NCBI GenBank assembly: GCA_026874595.1
Contig: CM049321.1
Span: 22,144,979 to 22,208,978, forward strand
Source: Sipunculus nudus
Lineage: Eukaryota > Annelida > Sipuncula > Golfingiida > Sipunculidae
Reading direction: 5' to 3'
Length of the DNA stretch: 64,000 nt
Part shown: one piece after another, positions 43,201 to 54,502 of the stretch
How the letters are laid out: the number at the start of each line of letters is the position of its first letter
Numbering within the stretch: position 1 is the first letter of the stretch
Made by a program: the position numbers and the translations under genes
The notes under the pieces: generated by a model
What the model was told of the DNA's origin: nothing
The model's input: only the letters and a program-made list of their open reading frames with translations
Database searches by the model: none

Positions 43201-46200
43201 CCAAAAATTGATATTGATCATCCACTTTTATATATTAATCAATAGAGGTCTAGATTTATTGATGGGCCATATATAAGTCAGGTCTGAAATCCATATATTA
43301 ATCCAAGCTTGAATTATCATCTTGGGAACTAATTTTTGGACGGATAGATGGCTCCTGTGACCTTCACCTTTGACCTTGTGACCTCACAATTGACAGGCGT
43401 CTTTCTCTATTGGCATGGGAACTGTATGTGCAAGATGAAATATCTGAGATGTAATGTTTGGCTGAAACTGCATCCATCATCTTTTTAAAGATGTGTCCTG
43501 TGACCTTGACCTTTGACCTCATGACCCCAAAATCAATTCGGGTCTTGCTTTTCCAATGGGACATATACAAGTCAAGTTTGAAATCCATACATCAATAAAA
43601 GCAGGAATTATTATCCAGAAATTAATTTTTGGACAGATGGCTCCTGTGACATTCACCTTTGACCTTGTGACCTCAAAATTGATAGGGGTCTGCCACTCTT
43701 GGCAGGTGAACTATATGTGCAAAATGAAAGATCTGAGATGAATTGTTTGGCTGAAAATGCATCCACAATCTTTCAAAGATGTGTCCTGTGACCTTGACCT
43801 TTGACCTCATGACCCCAAAATCAATTGGAGGCTTGCTTTTTCAATGGGACATATATAAGTCAAGTTTGAAATCAATAAAAGCATGAATTATCATCCAGAA
43901 ACTAATTTTTTGACAGATAGCTCCTGTGGCCTTGACCTTTGACCTTGTGACCCCAAATTGATATGGATCATCCACTATTGGCAAGTGAGCTATATATTCA
44001 AGATGGAAGACCTGGGATGAAAGTTTGACTTAAAATGCATCCACAGTATCTTTTAAGATGTGAGTCCAGTGGCCTTGACCTTTGACCTAATGACCCTAGA
44101 ACCTATAAGGTTCTTACTTTAGTGGTGGGCCATACATAAGTCACGTTTGAAATCCATATGGCTATCAACACTGGAGATATCATAAGAGGTGTGTGATTTT
44201 CACCAAATATGGACACATTAAAGGTCAAGGCCACTCTCATGGTAAAGGTCATGACCCAAATGTAAATAGACCTCATCCCATAACCCATCTCTCTACATGT
44301 GCATAATATGAAAGAAATCTGTCCATTAATTTGACTTATAATGCTTACAGTACTGTCAAGTGGCAATTATGGGGGTATTAAAAGGCATAAAAACAAGAAA
44401 AGGATAATAGGTGGTGCCACCAGTTTCCGGTATATCACAAGGCTATCCAAGATCTTCAGTCATCTTGATTTTTGGACCAGTCCATGCAAGCTTACTTGAG
44501 ATATTTAAGAATTTGTGTTATTTTCAGCAAAAATGGACCTATTCAAGGTCAAGGTCACTCTCCTTGCACAGGTCATGACCCCATTTTAAATAGCTATCCC
44601 GTTCACAAGGTTTTTCTGCGGCGGCGGCAGCGGCGGCCGGACCGTCCTGAAACCATAGTATCCTGACTTTGTCTGGGGATACAATGATTGGTCATTTTTC
44701 TATATGAATGATCAAAGTGGTCACATTTTCTGTAATAAATCAATTATGCAGAGAAGTATTGCCCAAACAGCAGAAGATCGAGAGAAAACAAGATCACCAT
44801 ATAACTGCATAATACGCCTGTCGTCATTATGGTGACCTCTGACCTCATAAAATATGCTTGGATTTCACTGGAATTCGAAGTTAGATGACATATTTTGTTG
44901 ATTAAAATTCTGATGAGTTTTAACAAAATCCTCAATATTCTTCATAAGTTATCGCGATGACACCACAAAGTAGCTGAGTGACCCGTGACCTTATTAAATA
45001 TGCGTGGACGATGCCCATAATCAAACTTGGGCGAGATTCCCGGGTGGCTAGTACATATGGTGAGTTTCGCGAAAAATCCATCAAAGCCTTGGTATGTTAT
45101 CACAGTGACACTAAAAGTTAATGGACGGTGGGAAAACCACGCATAATACCACCTTCATAAGACCAGCATAAAAAAGGAAAATTTATGAAGGCAATGGTAA
45201 TGCACTCTGAAGGACCTGAGATAGTCAACTCATGTTTTACCTGAATATATTGACACAGCCACATCCTATAAGCCTAACATCCCCCCCCCCTATCCCTGCA
45301 TGTTAATTGGATGCTAAAATTATCATTGGAATTAACTTAACCCAGCTCTGGCAGACCTGGTGACCGGAGCTAGTAATGGCTATTAACATATTCCATCAAA
45401 CACAGAGGAACAAAAATAGAAACAACAACTAAGTGATGTATTTGCCAATTAGATGAAGGAATGCTATATAGCACCAACCATTCACTTATATACAAGATAT
45501 GTTCCCTGTTCGAGACATTCCAATGCCTCCTAAACACTGGATGTTAAACACACCCAGATAAATGACATCCACACAAACATACCAAGATTCACTTAATTAT
45601 TTTATAATTTCATATAGTTCCATTGTATAATTAATTTAATTACCTGTATTTCTATCTCTCATTTTTTGTAAAACAATATCCAGGACAGAAGTAACTGTGA
45701 ATTGCTTGGAATTCATGAGACCAAAATGTGAATGATGTACTTATATGGCTTCATTGGCTTTTTTTTAGATGTTTTATTGTGGTATTAGCCTCCATTTTTA
45801 TGCTGTCTGATCTAATTCTTAATCTTAGGATGTACGTCTTCAGTTTTCCTTTTCAGTTTAGGACGTACAATATGACAATGCACTTAATTCCTATCATTAT
45901 ATATATATATATATATATTGTATCCTGGTGTCCCCCAGGCCTGGTGTCTACTGCACCTGTGCATGGGTTAAACAAACATTTGACCAAATTTATTGTCTAT
46001 AACATGCAATAAAACATTCAATTTTGTCATGTGGAATAATTTCTTTTAGTGGATACAATAACTGAATATGTAGGGCAATTGAAAATTCATGTATGGCAAG
46101 TAGAACTTCCATGTAACTTGCCTGGCTTGGCAAGAACTTTCAAAGGTTAATTAATGTCAAACCCTAGACAATAAGTATTACATGATAATATGAAGGGAAT

Positions 46201-49200
46201 TAGAAATTATGAATGTTAATTATATCTGTGAAACCAAATTCACTAACAACAGTGGCTTTGCTTGACAACCTCTGCCATCTGGTGACAATCCAATAAACTA
46301 CTGGGAACAGCTCTTTCAGAAAAACATATTGGTTTCACCTTAGGCCACAACAGAAGAAAATTAGTTGTTCTAATTATTCATCACTCATGCTTTTTGGGGA
46401 TTAAATTTCTTTTACAAATGAGGACCAGGTCAATCTTTGGGATTTATTACTTATCAAATATCTAGTCTCGATTCCTAAAAAGAATTTTTACAGATATGGA
46501 AAATACATTGACTAAGTATTGTGTTGATTTCAAGCATCTATTCAAGAACTGAATTGAACTTTTATGTTCAATAATTTGTTTGGTGTGGCTTTGTGAAAAA
46601 CAGTAAATATCTCTGCTTCCTTATTAGCAATAAACATGTTTTTACTGCATTATGCAGACTAGATCGTATCAGGAAACATGTTACTTATTATAATACCAAT
46701 TCATGCTTCACAAGCACATGTGAAGTATGTTCCTTAATTATTATGGGCAATGTTATAGTGTGAATGTTCTACAATAAATGAAACTGTTCCCAGACATATG
46801 CACCCAGACACAGTTTTTTGTGCACATATGTTTTCCTGTACTCCGTATTAACCTTGGTTTTCAGGAGGACATTCATCTAACCCTGGTCTTTGGTTGAATT
46901 ATTTTCCACTTTAAAGCAAGGCCCATGCCAAAAATTAAGCTCCACTGCAAGAGACCTTGCTCTGGCAAGCCGCTGTACCAGCTATTTTATATTTAAATAT
47001 GTTGAAAACTATGAAACTTATCAAGTGACTAATACATGTTTATACTTACTATGCCCAAAACAGGAATTTTAAGTTTTAATTCAACAATTTATTGAATGAA
47101 AATCTTAAATTTCAAATTAAGGGTAGATAGAATCATGATAGAGGAAAAAAATCATTTTTTATATATTGACAGGTAGTTTATTATCAATTCATTAATAAGA
47201 GGATTTATGTTACTGGGGGTTTAAAATAGTGTACCTTTTAAAAATTTTAATTTTTTTCAGATGTTACATAATCATGTGAAAATAAATGAAAAGTTAAAAA
47301 ATAGGTATACTATAAGAAAGATCACAGTAACAGGTTTAAAATAATGTATACTTATTTCGGTCTATTATTAATATAAACCATGCACTTTAGAACTGAATGC
47401 AGATATAGGGGTTTCAAACAGTAAAGCAAACTTAATCAGCAAAACAGTTGAGTCCCTTGCTATTTTCAGATAAGCAGTCTAGCCATATTAGAACATTATA
47501 AAATTAGAATATCAGCAAAAGCGGACAAAATTAAGCCCTCAGCCAAAAGAACAGTGTATATGGGTGGTAACGGTAACAATTAGTTTAATATCTGTTCTCA
47601 CATGCATGTATGCATATCTGTACATGTCTCTTGTTCAAGTTGTAAATTTGAACTAGAGATGTGTGTAGTACCTTTGAAAGTCTTGTAAATGAAGTAATAT
47701 AGAAATAATGACACCATATTTCATTATGATCTGTTTAATGGTTCCTGAGAAATAAGCTCATAGGTTTTTTCTATAAAAATTAAGCTCTATAAATTTAATT
47801 CGAGTCACCCATCTTCGAACTTGAATGAGATTTTGTTAATATACATATGCACTGTAGAATGGACATTTCTGTGTTGAATCTTTTTTGAGATATCTCGCTC
47901 ACAAGGTAAAAATTAACATATGCCGGATGGATGTACGGACAGACGGATGGCTTGGGTGATGACAATAGCCAATCAGCTGATATGGGGTGAGGGCTGAAAA
48001 ACTGTAGGTGGAGGCACCTCTCTTGTGTATGAAATAAAGGTATCCAAGGTCTATGGACATTAGGCCAAAAAAAAAAATAAAAGGTATGGTTCTCAAGTAC
48101 CGCCCGTGTCAATTTTAACTCCCCACATCGAAAATTTTTATTTTGATTTTCTTCTCTCAAGAAGATAAAATAATACAATTTTGATAAGATTTCCTATGTT
48201 ATGTAGTGCTTTTACCTATTTAGCAAAAAATCTGTTATTATCATGCTTTTCCGTGATTATATGACATTTTTATCAAAACATACAAAAAAGGTAAATAAAA
48301 TAAAATAATTCCTGCTTGCACCGATTTCTGAAAAAAATGCCTGAGAATCAAACCTTTTTTGTGTGAGCAGATTAATCGATTAAATGGATGATTTTCTTTC
48401 ACAATTGATTGAATTGATTGCATTTTTGCATGATCGATTAAAAATGATTATGTATGCACATGCAAAAAAGCTAATCCTGTCAAAGATATACAAACACAAA
48501 TTAAAGTAACGAACAGTATCAAAATGAAACCTTGCGCAGTCAACTATTGTCCAACGGTAAGTCAGCCTTGGATGCAGGTGGATTGATGGTCATCATGAAT
48601 ACTGAAGTACATGTCAGGCTATCTACTGGGGTCAATATTTTAGTTACTGGTATTCAGTAGATTTCAAGGTAACATCAAAAGTACATCAAATAATTAATTA
48701 ATTATCGATCATCAGTCAATTTTATTTTTAAATCATCAATTATGATTTTAAAACCAAAGTCTACCACTAATGGACAAACATGTAATTTCAGACTCATACC
48801 TCAAATTGTATACTGATGAGTCAGGCTTTTTTCCCCAAAAACAGATGCACAGATTAACACACCTCATGAAGCAATTGTTTCCCAGTATAGCACCACCATT
48901 CTTTTAAGGCACCAGTTCACAGATTTATTTCTCTGCCAGGAGGGCATGCATTCACCCCTGTTTTTGTGTTTTTGTTTTTGTTTGTACATGATTTAACTCA
49001 TGCAAACATCAACAGAATATCATGAAATTTTCAGGGCATTTTGGGAATGGGTCAATGAAGAATTTATTAGATTTTGGTGTGGATCCAGCAAATAAAAAAT
49101 TCTGGATTTAGGAACATCGTAAAGGAATGAATATTCATAAAAGTTCAGTCACTTATGCATGAATGAACCAGGGTTGGACCTTAAATAAGAGAATAAAAAC

Positions 49201-52200
49201 AAATCTTTTACAGCATCCCACAATAGAGACTTCCCACATGGTGGAGGTCTGCATTCCTTAGAATGCAGATTCCTATAGTCTTATACTTTTTTTGCATGGG
49301 CAAAGCTCATTTTATGACATGAAGTCTGCCAAAACTGGTTCTTTATTTTCTCAGTGGGATAAGTATTACTTGTGATAGTTCACATTTATCTTCAGAGGCA
49401 ACAAGCCATGTAAGCACTTAATTGTTGAAATGCCTGACTAAACAAGCCATCCTTCATGGGCACATTCTCACAGCTGGGGTTAATAACCCATGTGAACTGT
49501 AGTCATGACTTATTTTGGTCTGTGGCCATTGTCATTTACACACTATATGTTATATGTCATTTAGACTGACATCTGTTTTACAAATTTTTATTTACAGGGA
49601 TGATTTAGGTACTGGTAATATAATTTTTTTAATAATATTATAACAACTTACAGTCTGAGCTCTTGATTTGATAATACATATGGTATATTCTTTAATCTGT
49701 ATTATTTCACTAAATATATGAAAAAACATGATCATATTGTGACATAAAAGGGATAAAAGTTATATAAAAAGAACTAGAATTAGTAAAAGTATATATCATC
49801 ATTCTCAATTTGTAACAATTCTGCACCAATTATTTATGCATCACCAAAGCTAGCACTGTGTGATAACAGATACTGACACACACATACACAGGACAGGACA
49901 GTCTCTGTGATTATTACAAAGACGGCCAATTTGCCTCAGGTAATGGTAAAAAAGTCCTTTTAGCCGATCTCTACCATATGTCCTAAAATTATGTAACTAA
50001 TGGTCTTATCCCCTACAGCTTGACCAGTTCTGTAGCTTTTAGCACTGTTTATCATAAAATAAACAAATAATTCATGGTTACAAAAGACCTAATAAATAGG
50101 AAAATAATTATTACCCATTACTTTTAAGCACAGGAGGTTATAATTATCAATTATGCCAAAACAGTATGGAAAGGAGGTTATGTATTCATCCATGTCTGCC
50201 TGTCCATATGTATGTTTCAATGTCTGCATCATCCCCTTTTGTTCATCTCAATGGATGAGGCATCTTATTCGCAAGGGTTTCAACTTTCATATTCGCGATT
50301 ATTTCTTATTCGCAACCATCACAAAATTAAAACCCTCCTAAACAAAAAGGCAACCACAGTAAATGAAACCAAACACCTTTTCAAGCTAGGGCATCCCACA
50401 ATAGAGACTCCCAACATGGTGGTGGCTTGCATTCCTTAGAATGCAGATTCGTAGTCTTATCCTTTTTTTTTTTTTTGCATGAGCAAAGCTCAGTTTATGA
50501 TGTGAAGTCTTACTCTCCTTTATTTTCTCAGTGGTGTAAATATAAAACCTCCTCCAGCACCACTTAAAACCTAAACAAATATGTAATGGTATATACTTGT
50601 GATAAATCAAATTTATCTTCACAGGCAGCTTGGGGGCCATGTAAGCACTTAATTGTTGAAATGCCTGACTAAACAAGCCATCCTTCATGGACACATTCTC
50701 ACAGCTGGGGCTAACAACCCATATGAATGACAGTCATGATTTCATGGTCTGTGACCATTCTCAATTACACACTACATATATATATTATATGTTATTTTAT
50801 CTGACATCTGTTTTGAAATATATTATTTCATGGAATGATTTAGATGATAAGATAATTGGTATGGTATATTCTATATATTAAATATAGGTCTGGGAATTGT
50901 GAGGGCCCTGAGGATCAATTCTATTATCAATTCTTAACCTTCAATTAAATTCTTGATTCAATTCTAACTTATGTAGTAAATTTAAAACTTTTAAAAAATC
51001 AAATCAAATTTACCAAAATGGATGTTAATAAATTTCATCAAATAAAGTACAGTTTTCTCTCTCTCTGTTTGTTGTCCCCATTTATATATCTATGGGAGTC
51101 TAGTAGTCAACCAGTGAATGTTTTTAAAGCAGAGTTAGGGCACTTACACTATAAAGAGCTTACACATCGTAAACTGCTGTATCAAATTTGAGATCACACA
51201 GAAGACTTCGGGATGGTAAAAACAAAAACTTATAATCAAAATAAATCAATTTAGAAGTTAATAGTTAATCACTATTTAACAAGGGCTTGCAATTCAATGC
51301 ATTGATTCTTAAATGCACTGTTACACCCCAAGTGTTTATTTACCATATATGAGAAAAAGTATGATCATAATGTGTCAACAAAGGATATGAGTTGTATCAA
51401 AAGAACTGAATGAGTACAAGTATATATCATCATTCTCAATTTGTAACAATTCTGCACCAATTATTTATGCATCCCCAAAGCCAACACTGTGTGATGACAG
51501 ATACTGACACACACATACACAGACAGGACATAAACATTATAGCTGCCAATGTCACAGGGTCAGCCACAAAGAGTCTCTGTGATTATTACAAAGACGGCCA
51601 ATTTGCCTCATGTAATGGTAAAATGGTCCTTTTAGCTGAACCCTACCATATGTCCTAAAATTACGTAACTAAATGGTCTTAACCCTACAGCTTGACCAAT
51701 TCTGTAGCTTTTTGAACAGTTTATCATAAAATATACAAAGAATTCATGGTTACAGAAGACCTAATGAATTGGAATGATTATTACCCATTGCTTTAAGCAC
51801 AGGAGGTTACCTAATAGTCAATTATGCCAAAACAGTATGGATAGGAGGTTATGTATTCATCCATGCCTGCCTGTCCTTCTGTATGTTTCAAAGTCTGCAT
51901 ATCTAGCTGTTTGATGGTTAGGGATTATGAGTTAATTATCTATAAAGATAATAGACTATTTGTAATAGAATTTTTGAGATGCAGACAAGGAGAAAAAAGA
52001 GCACCTTAAGAATACATGTGAAATATTCTACTCCTTCCTATTATTATTATTATTACACCACTTTTTCATCCAATTTCATTCATGTTTTAGGATGTACCTT
52101 ACCATGGTCCAATTAATTTGACCCATTTTCAGTGACCTTGACCTATTTTTCAATGTCACAGAGGTCACAAAGTGCATTTGTTTTTAATTTTCAATGTAGA

Positions 52201-54457
52201 TTTTCTTCTAATCTGTCAGAGATGTGGACAAATGGATAAATATGCCTTTATCAAAGCTGGTTCCCAACATTTCTGGGAGCTAGCTTTGAACTCACTCATG
52301 CAGGACTTCCATATGAGATAGGTGAGACAGCAATTTTCAGCTTGTCAATGAAAACTCAAGATGGAATGAGCAAATTTAATTACAGTTTTACAGAATATTA
52401 GTTCTTCCAAAACTATTAGAGATGGATAAAAGATCAGTGGGAGAATTTCAGAAGGTGGTGGGTGTCAGAGTGGGGGGGGGGAGAGATAGTTGGAGATATG
52501 TGACTGTATAACATGACAGTTACAAGTATAGTTTGGGTAACTTTGTAAGGAGACTATTTAACATGTGCATGGCTTGGTACAGAGCCTAGAGGTGTGCTAG
52601 AGCTTTCTCCTATTGTGGTTGAGTTGTCAGTGCAGGAAGATTTATCATGTATATACTGAACTTGTTATCACAGCACCATCAGAGGTACCCGAAATAATTG
52701 CATTCATGGTGTAAACATATAATTGAGACCTGAATTGCAGTGGCCTTGCACAGAACAAAGTGTAGATTTGTCATGTTTTTGACAGATAAAATATGTTTCA
52801 TCTGTGGTTTTATTTGTTATTAGCATGATATAAATGTCTGAGCATGAACTGCAAATATGGTCTGTGACATGCAAGTGTACAATAAAATTATACAAATACA
52901 ACACACAAACTGTTAAAATATTCTGTTGTAACCATGCAGCACTGTTTTACAGTATGTTTATGTCTATTTGAAGAATTTCATGAACGGCTATTTGAATGGT
53001 ATTTGCATATTATTTTACTGAGCAGTTTCAACTGACATAAAAAATCTGAAACAATATAGTTACCTTAATTCTCTATGCATATACATTTGCTATGAATTAA
53101 GGTTTAACTAGGCCTTTTATTAAGGACAAGCTGTAGTGCAACATACTATTTGTAAAACCTTAAACATAATGCTAAATTTGGTAGCTGGGTTTCTGAAAGT
53201 CTACCTTTGATTGTATATCCATTTCTTGATCTCAAGAGAAAGAATTTTTTGAATTTGGAACAATATATTTTACATTGTGGGCAGTGATGTTAAGGACTCG
53301 AGTCTTGGACTCAAAGTCCACTTTTTATATACTCGGACTTTGACTCGAGGGTAAGGGCTCCATAAATCAGGCCAAGTTTATCTCAAGTCCAACAGAAATA
53401 TAAACTCTGTGACATAATATAAAGATTAATGTACATGTGTGAACTACTCACAGAATATATAACAAAATAATAACACTCTATATACGGAGTTTAGCACATC
53501 ATCTGCATTTATAAATGTAAATGGCCAAATTTGTAAAAGCATGTGTGAACTATAACTTTAAAATGTATATGATAATCAGAAATTTCCATTTAAAATTGCT
53601 CTTTGAGGATATTTGTATTGGACTTGGACTAGAGTGGTCTAGACAGGACTCAATATAAACTTTTGAAAGTACTTTCCCAGTCCGGCAAAGTAACATCTAG
53701 CTTTTACTTGCCCTTCATGAATTTTTTACTTGCCCTACAAGTATTATTGATTGTATTCAAGAACCTTTTTCAAGCCTTTACTTGGGACTTGCTTGCCCAG
53801 TCGGGCAAGTAGGAAGAGACTTCAAGTTGCCCTTCCACTATTTTCTGGAACATTCAGTTGCCTGGGGCAAGTGGTTGACCATTAATGTGGAGCCCTGTCT
53901 AGACTCTGACTTGCACTTGGAGTCAGATGGTATGGACTCCACTACATCTTTGATTTTGAGACTGCACAAACACCTTCAAAAATGAAATATTTTTTAGGTC
54001 CTGGACATGATTGGTGCCCTTGACCTGAGTTCATCAGGGATCACCATATTGTCAGGATCACCTTATGATGATGCAGATGAAAGCAACAAGGATGCTGTCA
54101 AGGATGCTGCCTTGCCATCCTCCCCATCATCTCAAGTATAAGGTCATCCCCTCTACAGGGGAGTCAAGTACAACGAACTATGCCTGACCTCTAAAGCTGA
54201 GAATATACAGTCCAGTGGGGACACTATCATCTTTCAGAAAAAATTGCTATGTATGGACCCTATCCTGTAACTTTGTATGAAAGAAAGTAACATAAAACTG
54301 AAGAATACTGAAGGTACATTCTATCAAACTGCTTATCTACTGACACTTAAAATGACTCAGTTCAAAGGCTATTTAAATTATTAATGCCACACTTAATAAC
54401 ATGATTAAATTTTAAATTAATTAAATATATATATATAGATATATGTATATATATAGA

Positions 54458-54502
<45 letters not shown>

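Noticed and set aside
45641-45720. Possible extra exon with a GTAATT donor in intron 1
   Set aside because: No convincing acceptor, and no phase-1 open frame of protein-like composition.
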